Shown here piece after piece: positions 10,801-21,000 of a DNA stretch of 64,000 nt. Source of the stretch: Amyelois transitella (lineage: Eukaryota > Arthropoda > Insecta > Lepidoptera > Pyralidae). The stretch's first letter is position 1. Each line of letters opens with the position of its first letter. The notes under the pieces are model-generated. The model was not told the DNA's origin and did no database searches. It worked only from the letters and a program-made list of their open reading frames with translations. Made by a program: the position numbers and the translations under genes. The stretch is taken from positions 1,260,001 through 1,324,000 of the forward strand of contig NC_083517.1 in NCBI RefSeq assembly GCF_032362555.1. Reading direction: 5' to 3'.

Positions 10801-11786
10801 AAAAATATAGAGTATCTAACTGTAAACAACCTCTGATGTCTCATGAGATTCCGGATTTGCCATTTAGTAAAGTAGGTATGGATGTAGGTCACTATGCAGG
10901 TAAAGATTTCTTAGTTGTGGTAGACTATTTTTCCAAATGGATTGAAATGGTATGGTTAGAAAACAAAACAGCTTCAATTATAATACAAAAGTTAATGAAA
11001 ATTTTCAGTACTCATGGATTTCCAAGATATATAGTCAGTGACAACATGCCATTTGGTAGTTTTGAGTTTAAGCAATTTGCATTAAAAAATGACATTGAGT
11101 TAATTATGTCTAGTCCTCATTATCCTCAGTCTAATGGTTTATCAGAAAAAGCAGTTGGAATTGTAAAAAGTTTGTTAAAAAAATGTGAAGAGAGTGGTAC
11201 CAGTTTTGATCTGGCAATGTTGCATTATAGAACCAGTCCAGTGGCAAATTTAGATTATTCTCCTTCAGAGTTGTTAATGAACAGGTTGTTAAGAACAAAC
11301 TTACCATGCTCAAAAGAACTTTTGAAATCTAAATTGTGTGTAGATGTTAAAGAAAAATTGTTAAAAAATAATGAAAAATCTAGGACCATTTATAATAAAA
11401 CTTCTAAATTGAAAGGGTCTTTTAAAAAAGGGGAAGATGTGATTATACAGAATGTACCTTATAACAAGTATTGGTCTTCAGGTAAAGTGATGGAAGAAGG
11501 AAATGGTCCTAGATCGTTCACAGTTATGAATGATAAGGGAAATTTAGTCAGGAGAAATGAGAAACACATAAGAAAAAGTAAAAACAAATTTATTAAAAAA
11601 GAGGAATGTTTGTGGGGTAGTATACCAGGTGAGGCTACAAGGGTGGAGACTCCGGTGGTGGTAGATGACCCAGGGGTATCTCAAAGAAGTGTAGAGTTGG
11701 GTACAGCCGGCAGTAATGATGTAGTCACTAGGGCAGGTAGAATTGTTAGAAAACCAGTTTATTTGAAAGATTTTGATTTAAAATAA
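7842..11786 (+). CDS. Ty3/gypsy gag-pol polyprotein (1314 aa)
   Basis: Gag occupies about residues 1-245 and ends in two zinc knuckles (CNRCGRQHEYRNC near 206 and CALCSTFNHFAVMC). The aspartic protease follows with LDSGAD near 304. Reverse transcriptase carries the YYDDI catalytic box near 577. RNase H carries CDSSKSG near 725, then KELFAI and ETDHKPL. Integrase has an H2C2 zinc region beginning HSGHAG near 950, and its three catalytic acids are visible as GMD (1014), VSD (1067) and SEK (E1102). The last spacing of 35 is the expected D-D-35-E. The sequence after the second Asp is SDNMPF instead of the common SDNGP, a variant of the K02A2.6-like gypsy group. The single fused frame needs no frameshift and has no internal stop, and there is no envelope gene. 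The start chosen is the first ATG after the primer-binding site. Confidence 0.95.
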   Translation: MVEDNKMEKIMVGSIKPPVGYSIIDGDSWKKYKQIFNLYLVATGLEKQEDERKIAVFLSCAGDEMLDVYNGLGVIKSWKALEENLDNHFGTKNNTVANSYKFFNLRQEEEEKVDRFVTRLRNAAKICDFKEEKRLIRDMLTIGVKDVSLKERLLWEADLTLEKAINLCQAAENSKKQIKEMENNAKEISFMKESSAKKDRQKMFHCNRCGRQHEYRNCPAYGKKCALCSTFNHFAVMCRYKNKKEEKPPGTTKQLHKKVQGVKESNNSEDSSSEEFGPYSVSSLSKLQWHEVISVEGYNIKFKLDSGADCNVMPLRLFNKITKGEYMLGKPTVLVVYNGQEVKTSGSVELNCIVKGQKGCIRFCLVDMQVQPVLGLPDCVKFNLINKVDNIVVQDKSTFLAINEDVFSGLGNIGTYTIKLRENVQPVVKPIRRVPQVIKDRLKETLCNYESRGIIKKVEGPTTWCNNLVIVEKPDKSLRLCLDPKELNKAILRENYQIPSPEEIYNSLAGKGVFTVLDLKDGFFQVALDDEEKLCTFGTPFGRYRFKRMPFGISSAPEVMQRLNTVIFSDIQGVHVYYDDIIVAGDSLSEHDQILSKVIDRARKFNVKFNKNKVQYRAEFVKYVGLLLSKSGIKPDPEHVKAIVDLEKPKNIKELQKFLGMCNYLSKFISNYSKTTEPLRDLLKKDVLWDWGSLQEKAFQEVKCKISSAPTLAILEKDGTLTLQCDSSKSGMGACLLQKGKPVSFYSRCYTECQQRWAPIEKELFAICLAMEKYHQFVYGRRIVVETDHKPLVAIMNKDINQISARLQRMVLRLLKYDFEIKYIPGSRMFVADYLSRHYNTTNGRIENTLKELVHCVSSETVYGLEGELQISKRKLIELQQESMKDGNLQHIMTWFNTEWPKNAKNIYGTELKKLFKLRNELMVKDNIVYFENRVLVPRSLRKELLSIVHSGHAGVVKCKKRARKVLFWPGMSRDIENYVLSCKPCEKYRVSNCKQPLMSHEIPDLPFSKVGMDVGHYAGKDFLVVVDYFSKWIEMVWLENKTASIIIQKLMKIFSTHGFPRYIVSDNMPFGSFEFKQFALKNDIELIMSSPHYPQSNGLSEKAVGIVKSLLKKCEESGTSFDLAMLHYRTSPVANLDYSPSELLMNRLLRTNLPCSKELLKSKLCVDVKEKLLKNNEKSRTIYNKTSKLKGSFKKGEDVIIQNVPYNKYWSSGKVMEEGNGPRSFTVMNDKGNLVRRNEKHIRKSKNKFIKKEECLWGSIPGEATRVETPVVVDDPGVSQRSVELGTAGSNDVVTRAGRIVRKPVYLKDFDLK

Positions 11787-11850
11787 TATAGTAAAATAGA
11801 TAATAAATATTAGTATATAATAATTTAAAAATAAATAAAATAAATAACAT

Positions 11851-11860
11851 AAGGGGGGGA
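11851..11860 (+). promoter_or_regulatory. Polypurine tract of the gypsy element
   Basis: AAGGGGGGGA lies immediately before the 3' LTR, where plus-strand DNA synthesis is primed in this class of element. Confidence 0.9.
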
Positions 11861-12026
11861 TGTGTCATATTAGTGTCAATGTCATTGTCAAGAGAGATAG
11901 ACTAACAGTGTAACGGCCATACAAGACAATAAATCAGTTGGGCATTGCGTCATCATGCAAGCGAAGCTAGAATGTGTTTTATTTATAATTAATATCCTAA
12001 ACAATCATAAATTCCCATATGAAACA
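11861..12026 (+). repeat. 3' LTR of the gypsy element
   Basis: 166 bp, identical by eye to the 5' LTR; followed by the target duplicate GAATC. Confidence 0.92.
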
Positions 12027-12140
12027 GAATCTAAATTCTATCATAAACAGCTGAACGTGGCCTATCAGTCTTTTTTTAGACTGTTGGCTCTGTCTACCCC
12101 GCAAGGTATATAGACGTGATCATATGTATGTATGTAGCAT
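12027..12140 (+). mobile_element. SINE, 3' half, continuation of the copy at 7428
   Basis: Resumes with GAATCTAAATTCTATCATAA and ends CGTGATCATATGTATGTATG, completing the SINE split by the gypsy element. Confidence 0.85.
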
Positions 12141-13501
12141 ATTATGTAGGTACTAAGGCCTCAAAGATAACTTTGTTCAGCCAGATTGGTTGCGTCTTCC
12201 CGCGACCATATCAGAATAAAATACCTAGGTACGAAATTATTTATCCTTGAGGGCCATCCATCAATGATGCCGAAAATAACTATTCCACGCGGAAGAAGTC
12301 GCGGGACAGCTAGTGGTTGATAAAGTTGTCCTGTGGTGACCAGAACAAAAGACAAACTTGTAGGGAGTCCAGAACGGGTAGGTACCTCCCATGATTCGGC
12401 TCGTACTTATAACCACATGTTTGGTAGAACCTTAAATGGTAGGAGTTGGTAGGTAGGTAGGTAGTCCTGTGGTGGTTTTCGGTCTGACACTAAGAATACG
12501 GCCACTCCATCTCTTTCCAGTGGATATTTTTAAGGGCGACTAAGGGAATAGGTAACTCTGGTAATGAACAAATTACATAGTGCGTGGCAAACCAACTTCT
12601 TCATTTCACATGCACACTGTAAGCCAATCAAGGGAAAGACTTGAGATTATTGAGAGAGATCTTGCGATGAACTACTTAGCAATTTGCCATCAGACTTTTG
12701 GTGGCTCTGTCTGTCCCGTAAGAGATAAAGACTCGATAAATGTAGATAAGCAAAGGTACTTATTTATATTGGCACGATTTATTTGTATTGATGCCTTTCT
12801 TTCTTTTATTTGCTTTGTTATTACTGAATTAAGTTTCATTGGTATAGGTAAAGAAAGAAAAGTCTTTATTTGGCGCAAAAGGTGACATTACATTACATCA
12901 CAGGTAATAAACATTCGTTTATTTTCAACCGACTTAAAAAAAGGAGAAAGATTTAAATTAAGAACACTGCATGTTCGTTTCTTGAAAAATGTGAAATAGT
13001 ATTGTTACTCTTACAGTAAGTTTAGATTTAATTTAAAATTCATTTATTCCTTTAATATGTATGTGTATAATAAGGATGGTCAGTAAATTTATTATGTCAG
13101 ACATACTTACTTTGCTAGCTGAGGCGTAGGAAATCACATTCAAGATAAATATTATCAATTTAGTCAATCTAGGAACTAAGTATAATGATCTATCCAAGGA
13201 CTTGAAATTATTCAACATAACTCATTTACATATAGATTACCAACTATTTACTATTCTAAAAAATAATAATGCGTACCTATTAGGTACCAAAAAAGTAATT
13301 ACATTCACAGTAGTAAATTATTCCAAGAATTAGGTGACCACGATTGGCAGACTGCTATATGTAGGGGTATGTATTCCATCGATTGGTCAGGGGCGGCGTG
13401 GCTTACCGTCCGATCATTAACCCAGTTGTGTGGTGGTCCGCGACGCGGGCGGGCACGCGACCGGCAGCGGGCCAGGTCGCCAGGCGCCACATCACTCCAA
13501 C
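12141..13501. other. Gene-free upstream region of the TOG-array gene
   Basis: Holds a Helitron-like fragment (about 12215-12315, ending GCGGGACAGCTAGT), a SINE fragment (about 12470-12560), and a decayed SINE piece near 12690-12740. The final ~120 bp before the ATG (13382-13501) are GC-rich (CGCGACGCGGGCGGGCACGC) and probably hold the promoter and 5' UTR of the downstream gene. Confidence 0.5.
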
Positions 13502-15042
13502 ATGCAACTGCCCGAGCAGCCGCCGCCACCGCTGGCACCTTTGTGGGACCGCGTACTCAGGGCACAAGCTCTCCCGCCCGATCTCGACGTACAACTCCTC
13601 TACGTCGCCATCAGAGACCGACTGACGCATCCCGAGTGGGAGGTACGGCTGCACGCTCTGAGAGTGCTCGCCGATCTTCTCCCCCTCTCCGGCAACGCTC
13701 TGTCCTTCCCTTTTGACCAAGTTGTTGATAATCTTGGACACAATTCGCCCAACGTCCGCAAAGCCGCACTTGACGCTCTCAAAGTTTTCTGCACGCATTG
13801 CGAGGATCCAGAATGCGCCGCCCGCGCCATCCTAGACAAATGCTCGTATCAGAACATACGACCGCATTCCGCAAATATAGACACAAAAGTGAACGTTATA
13901 ACTGGACTGATTCTATCCATACCTTCTGTGATGAATATTTTAAGGAAAAGACAACCAGGCTTGGATATTTTTCCCATGTTTCAAATATTAGGTGACAAAT
14001 TATTTGATCTTATACATAGAGATGTGGCTCAACGTGCTCTTTTGAAACTGCGACGAGTTTGCGGACCACGTGACTACATGTTATTGCTGTCCAGGTTAGA
14101 CCTAAAAGTGCAGGATAAATTTCGTCAGTTATGCGAGACTTATGACGAAGACTCGATGGATGTTTACTACGCTCCACGAAAAGCTTACCGCGACGGTAAT
14201 AACCAGACTCTAGTTAAAGTGAATCACGTATTCAATGCACCGCTTACAAATTCAATAAGACTGGCAACTGACTCATCTTCTGAAGAATCTTTTACTCATA
14301 TACCATTTTACAATAGCAATTATGCGAAAGTTATTATAGAGACGGAAATTAAATTTGATTCTGACACTGCCATTACAATGACTGTACTAGAAGAGAATGA
14401 AACGGAATCTGAGAAGAATACAGGGAGTGAAGAAGACTGTGATAGTTCTGATAGAAATATGCTGAAATATAGCGACGGGGAATCCGAGGATATGGATGTC
14501 GTTGTGAAAAAAGTAAGATTTGGTGGTGAGAGTGTCAAAATAAGAACACCTGATAGCGAAAACTTGATATCAAGTGAAGATGATAATCAAAATAAAATAG
14601 TAGCTATAAAAAGAGACAATATAGTTCAAGTATCTACGCAAATAACGCCGTTAATCGTGACAAAAATGAATGAGATTAGGAACGAGGCTTTCGAAAGAGA
14701 CTTGCAATCGAAAACTAATAAAAAGAGTGGCATACCACTGCCAGTTATATACAACAAGGTTGTTCCTAAACAAAGCACAGTAGTGCAATACGGAAATGTG
14801 AAATTAAAATCAAAATCATTGAGCGAGTTGTATGATTATTTTAGTTCAAGGAATGATAAGCAGGAGAGTGTTTATAGGGAGGGGTCTGGGTTTGCGTTGA
14901 CGCTGACTGAGGTGCGGTCTCCTGAGAAGGTGCCGAGTCCGGTGGAGCCTCATCGGGAGGTGGAAGTTCTTCATAATCTTCAGCGGAGTCCTGTGGTGTC
15001 GCCGCGACGGCACCAAACGAGATTGCATCTGGAACGTGACGG
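13502..15042 (+). CDS. TOG-array gene exon 1 (N-terminal TOG domain and acidic linker)
   Basis: One large exon of about 513 codons ending at the strong donor GG|GTGAGC. Residues 1-230 are HEAT-like. Residues 270-400 are rich in S, E and D (EESEKNTGSEEDCDSSD type). A KKVRF motif occurs near residue 337, which fits the PP1-docking pattern but is only a short match. Confidence 0.85.
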
Positions 15043-18000
15043 GTGAGCAAAGCAATCAAAATTAAAAATTCTTTAGGTATTGTTAAGTATATTGTACACA
15101 TCTTATAAACTTATACATACATATGGTCATGTCTATATCCCTTGCGGGGTAGACAGAGCCAACAGTCTTTAAAAGACTGAATGGCCACGTTCAGCTATTT
15201 GGCTTAATGATAGAATTGAGATTCAAATAGTGACAGGTTGCTAACCCATTGCCTAAAAAAGAATCCCAAGTTTGTAAGCCTATCCCTTAGTCGCCTGTTA
15301 CGACATCCATGGGAAAGAGGTCGGATGGAGTGGTCTTATTCTTTTTTATATTGGTGCCGGGAACCACACAGCACTATAAACTTAAAGTATTAACTTATGG
15401 CTTTTTGATTTTTGTGAGCAAAGCAATTTGAGTGCGATGGCAAAACACTGTTATTTTGAAACGCGAATATGGTTTTAACTTTATTAAGGCGTAAAATTCT
15501 AAATATGAATAAAAAAAAGAGGAATAATTATTCCACTACTTAAAGACACATTTTACAATGAATTTGTATGTTACTTCTTAACCTTTTATCTACTCAACTA
15601 ATCTTATCTACCTACTTACTAATTTTTTAATTCTCACACACTTTGTAAAGAGCACAGAACACAATATCTGCGTTCTGTGGTTAAGAGTACTGAGAAGGTT
15701 AAAATTGCACCTTATTTATGTCCTACACGCAAACGAAATCGCGGACAGTTACTACATAGTACTTTTTTGAAAACTGCGCCTTTGTCTACCATATTCACAC
15801 TAATAATAAAAAGAAAAAACTTATTTGTATGTTTGTAACGAACAAACTCAAAAACTATTCGACTGATTTTCACAAAATTTGGCACAGATATAAAACAGAC
15901 TTTTTATTTAGATCAAGGTTTTTGCCCACGGGAGTGGAGCGTCTTGCAAAATCTAGTAAGAGATAAAGACGTGATATAATAATGTTTTTATGTACTCGTA
16001 TATGCAGATTCGTGCTAAACCTCCTCGCCTCGTCTCCAGCGAGGTCTGATGAGCTGGTGCTGCGTCGAGAGCCTTCTCCCCTGAGGACCCGCTATGACTG
16101 GGAGGAACTGAGTGTGGTGTCTCCCCATGTGGCTGAACAGCTGCATAACACTGTAAGTAAAAAAACAATGGATTAGTATGGGCTGATGAAGAAGAAGTCC
16201 TGTGACGATTGGTTCTTTCCTAGCGAAGTCTGATGAGCTGGTGCCGCGTCGAGAGCCCCTGAGGACCCGCTATCACTGGGAGGAACTGGGTGTGGTGTCT
16301 CCCCATGTGGCTGAACAGCTGCATAACACTGTAAGTAAAAAAAACAATGGATGAGTATGGGCTGATGAAGAAGTCCTGTGGCTACTGGTTCTTTTCTAGC
16401 GAAGTCTCATGAGCTGATGCCGCGTCGAGAACCGTCTCCCCTGAGGACCGTTATGACTGGGAGGAACTCGGTGTGGTGTCTCCCCATGTGGCGGAGCAGC
16501 TGCATAACACTGTAAGTTCCAAATCATGTAAGCGTTGCCTTTTTTTTAACTCATATTAGGAGTTGCACTAGGGCTTATGCAAAAACTCCCTTGACAGGAT
16601 ATGATTCATAAGAGAAATAATTTCGATAGTTTTAGGTACTAGTAATATATTGGCTTATAAACTTAGGATTTTTCTTATAGACGATTGACTAGCAATTCCT
16701 CGCTATTTGATTCTCAATTCTATCATTGAGCCTAACAGCTGAACGTGGCCTGTCAGTCTTTCTAGACTGTTGGCTCTGTCTACCCCGCAAGGGATAGAGA
16801 CGTGATTATATGAATGAATTAATTACCAGTAATGTCATCGGTGGTACTACGGATTGTATTGTACACCTATCATTGGCATTCGTTAATAAGCCAAGTAAGA
16901 ATTTTAATTTATATAATCTCGCATTTTGTATGTACCTACAGGTTGAATTAATTATTTTATATTTTTAAATTACACAACTCTTCTCTATAGAAGCCTCAAG
17001 AGTATCTTCCTCTTGTCAAGTTATAAAAGAAAATGGTGTCTAAAACACAAGGAGTGTTTAAAATAGCCCTTAAACGAATGCCCAATCTTATACAAAATTT
17101 TATTAATAACAAATACCTTAAGTACTCAGTCTATTTTTGATGCGACGTTATGATACCAGTACCTTAAAACTTGCTGTGTCATGGTGCGGCACCCTGCAGG
17201 TTCAATACGTAGGTTCCATTGTATTCTTCAGCCAATTTGAATAAGTCTAAGGGTACTTAGATACATACATACATACATACATAAAATCACGCCTCTTTCC
17301 CGAAGGGGTAGGCAGAGACCACCTCTTTCCACTTGCCACGATCTCTGCATACTTCCTTCGCTTCATCCACATTCATAACTCTCTTCATTCAAGATACATT
17401 CGTCTAGGACTTCCCACTCCGATCTTTCCCTCCACACTGTCCTTGTATATCTCCTTAGTCAACCTGCTTTCATTCATCCTCTCCACATGACCGAACCGTT
17501 CGTACTAAGATAAAGATGGTAGTATATGTCGTCTAAATAAGTAGTACCGTGTGTTTCCCGGCACCAATACAAAAAAGAATAGGACCACTCCATTTCTTTC
17601 CCATGGATGTCGTAGAAGGCGACTAAGGGATACAAACTTGGGATTCTTTTTTCGGCGATGGGCTAGCATCCTATCACTATTTTAATCTAAATTCTACCAT
17701 TAAGTCCAATAGCTGAACGTGGCCATTCAGTCTTTTCAAGGCTTTTGGCTCTGTCTACCCCGCAAGGGATATAGACGTGACCATTTATATGTATGTATGT
17801 ATAAGTAGCAGTACCTACCGGAATGAACATTGTGAGTATTGTGACACGACAATTTTATATATAATACATACATATATACTCCACATCTTTATACCTTCAC
17901 AAGTTACAACCAACTCCTGACAAGTCTGTTCTGTTCTCAGGAGAACTGGATAGCGGTAGTGAAAGCAGCTGACCAACTCCACGGAGCCTTGTTGGACCGG

Positions 18001-21000
18001 GCGACAGTCAAAAGGGCGGAGCCCGAGGCCCTGTCTCTGGTCCAGCATATGTGGGCGCTCAGTGAGGCGGTACGATTGATTTACATTATTTTAATATGAC
18101 TAAATCCTACTACTATTATAAAGGCGAAAGTTTGTATGGATGTATGGATGTTTGTTACTCTTTCACGCAAAAACTACTGAACCGATTACCATGAAATTTG
18201 GTAAGTAGGTAGCTGAAGACCCAGAATAACACATAGGCTACTTTTTATCCCAGAGTTCCCGCGGGATTGATAGGGTTTCCATGCGGACGAAGTCGCGGGC
18301 GGCCTCTAGTTGATAATATTTATCTTGAATGTGATTCCCTACGCCTCAGCTGGCAAAGTATGTCTGACATAATTTTACTGACCATCCTTTTATACACAAC
18401 ATATTAAAGGAATAAATGAATTTTAAATTAAATCTAAACTCAATGCCGTGTGGTTCCCTATAATAGAAAAAAAAGAATAGGACCACTTGCCATCTCTTTC
18501 CAATGGATGTCGTCAAAGTCGACTAAGGGATGTTAGAGTTATTAAGTTGGGATTCTTCTTTTAGGCGATGGGCTAGCAACCTGTCACTATTTGAATCTCA
18601 ATTCTGCATAAGTCTTTTTAAAGACTATTGGCTCTGTCTACCCCGCAAGGGATATAGACGTGATTATATGTGCCGTGTGGTTCCCGGCACCAATACAAAA
18701 AAGAATAGGACCACTCCATCTCTTTCCCATGGATGTCGTAAGAGGCGACTAAGGGATAGGCTTACAAGATTCTTTTTTAGGCGATGGGCTAGCAACCTGT
18801 CTCTATTTGAATCTCAATTCTATCATTTAGCCAAATAGCTGAACGTGGCCTATCAGTCTTTACAAGACTGTAGGCTCTGTCTACCCCGCAAGGGATATAG
18901 ACGTTATTATATGTATGTATGTATTATGTTTTTCAAATAGGTAACCGCCGCTCGTGCGCCGGCAGAGGGCGCCGTCTGCGCATTAATCCGCAACGCTAGT
19001 AACGAGTGCTTGCGGCAGATCCTACCCGCGTTGGTAGCCAGGATGGGTCGGGAGCCGTCTCCCGCTGCGTTGCCCCACGCACTGCTGCAGAGGCTAGCCT
19101 TGCATCATATTGTGGACCTCGTCTTCGACCCTGACATGATTGGGGTAAGTTTTGATTTAATTATAACAGTGATTTACTTTCGGACCTGTAAAGTCTGAAT
19201 TAGATTTAGACTAGTAGATAAATAATTTATTTGACTTATTTTAATTTATTAAGTGCCGTGTGGTTCCCGGCACCAATACAAAAAAGAATAGGACCACTCC
19301 ATCTCTTTCCCATGGATGTCGTAAAAGGCGACTAAGAGATAGGCTTACAAACTTGGGATTCTTTTTTAGGCGATGGGCTAGCAACCTATCACTATTTGAA
19401 TCTCAATTCTATCATTAAGCCAAATAACTGAATGTGGCCATTCAGTCTTTTCAAGACTTATAGACGTGACCATTTGAATAAGTCCATGTAATAATAACTT
19501 TATTTAAAATAAAAAGAGAACAGCCTCAAATCGATATCTTACTTTTCGGAAGTCGGTTAAATTTCTAAAACCTTAGTGTAATATACACTTTCCTGAACTT
19601 TAATAATCGGTTGGGCGAAACGCGAGAGAATCGCGGACAAAATTCATTCAGCAACTTGCACATTCAGACAACTGTTAAATCAGACAAATTTCAATACTGA
19701 TTAGGTTTACCTGCAAAGGATATCGGAGATCAGATGGGAGTCGCTTCGTGTAAAAACCTGACTCACCCAATCTAGGATCCATGGTCAAAGGCATACATAC
19801 CCCGAACTCCTCTCCAGAGTGGTGAGACTGCAACCGGGACTAAAGCCAGGAGGAAGAAATTGTAAAAGAATTTTAGATCCAGAAACTATTTATGTAAAAA
19901 AGAAAAACTTATTTCAAACCGCACGCAAACGAAATTGCGGGCACAGCTAGTATTACACCTATGATGTGGTAAAACTTGTCGAAGGAGTCAAAATGATCTT
20001 CGTTATCGCTTTCAAAGTTTTAAAATTTCATTTTACTATTGAATTAGGTCACGAGACGTCCTATTTACATACAAAATTACATTCAGTCAAATTAAATCAA
20101 CAGGTGTTCTATCATACTACGTGTAACGTGTTTTGACCACAATCAAAATGTTATCTACACTATAATCGTTCACTTTATCGTTTTATCTCGTTTCAGGCAC
20201 AGAATATAGCTAATAGACCAATAGAATTAATGTTGGTAATTGATCGTAATCAAAACTTTGTTATTATAAGCGTGTATGGCTGTACGAGTTATTGTAGATT
20301 GTACCTATTTAATAATCTGTTCTTTTCATTCAGTATTCGGGTCGTTTACCTCCCGCCATAGTTCGGAATAATATATTTTTTTAAATATAATTCATTTACA
20401 CACACACATACACATAATCCCTTGCGGGGTAGACAGAGCCAACAGTCTTATAGACTGATAGGCCACGTTCAGCTGTTTGGCTTAATGATAGAATCCAAAT
20501 AGTGACAGGTTGCTAGCCTGTTGCCTAAAAGTAGAATCCCAAGTTTATAAGCCTATCCCTTAGTCGCCTTTTACGACATCCATGGGAAAGAGATGGAGTG
20601 GTCCTATTCTTTTTTCTAATGGTTTCGGGTACCGGGTTAATATAGGACCCAATGCAATGAGGCCTTTTGTGCATCACCTACATTAAGAATTAATACTTTT
20701 ATATTGCAAATCGTTTTAAAATAAAATCATTCATTCTTTCAACCAGGTGACAAACGGCGTGACAATAGAGTCGGCACAGCTCCGCGCGGCGCTCTGTCTA
20801 TCCCGCGCGGCCGGGCCCGCCGCCGTGCTGTCAGCGGTGCGCAGGCGACTCGCCGGGAGCGACACCGCGGACAACTTCTGTAGCAAGGTGGGTAGCTCCT
20901 AACTAAAGGGATAAGCACGCCACCTACCTACCTTTCTACATTCATTCATGTTTTTTAATGTAGACAATGTGCATTCGTCCACGATTTAGACTTAAGAGAT

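Larger units (their letters stand above)
7549..12026 (+). mobile_element. Intact Ty3/gypsy LTR retrotransposon nested in a SINE
   Basis: The element is 4478 bp. Its LTRs are 166 bp (7549-7714 and 11861-12026), begin TGTGTCATATT, end ATGAAACA, and read identically by eye. The 5-bp target duplication GAATC lies at 7544-7548 and 12027-12031. A primer-binding site beginning TGGTGTCAGGTG starts one base after the 5' LTR, and the polypurine tract AAGGGGGGGA abuts the 3' LTR. One uninterrupted gag-pol frame fills the interior and there is no env frame. Identical LTRs and an intact frame indicate a very recent, possibly still active insertion. Confidence 0.95.

Noticed and set aside
13369..13839. Several overlapping open frames on both strands at the start of the TOG-array gene
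   Set aside because: They are shadows of the GC-rich exon 1 frame and carry no domain.
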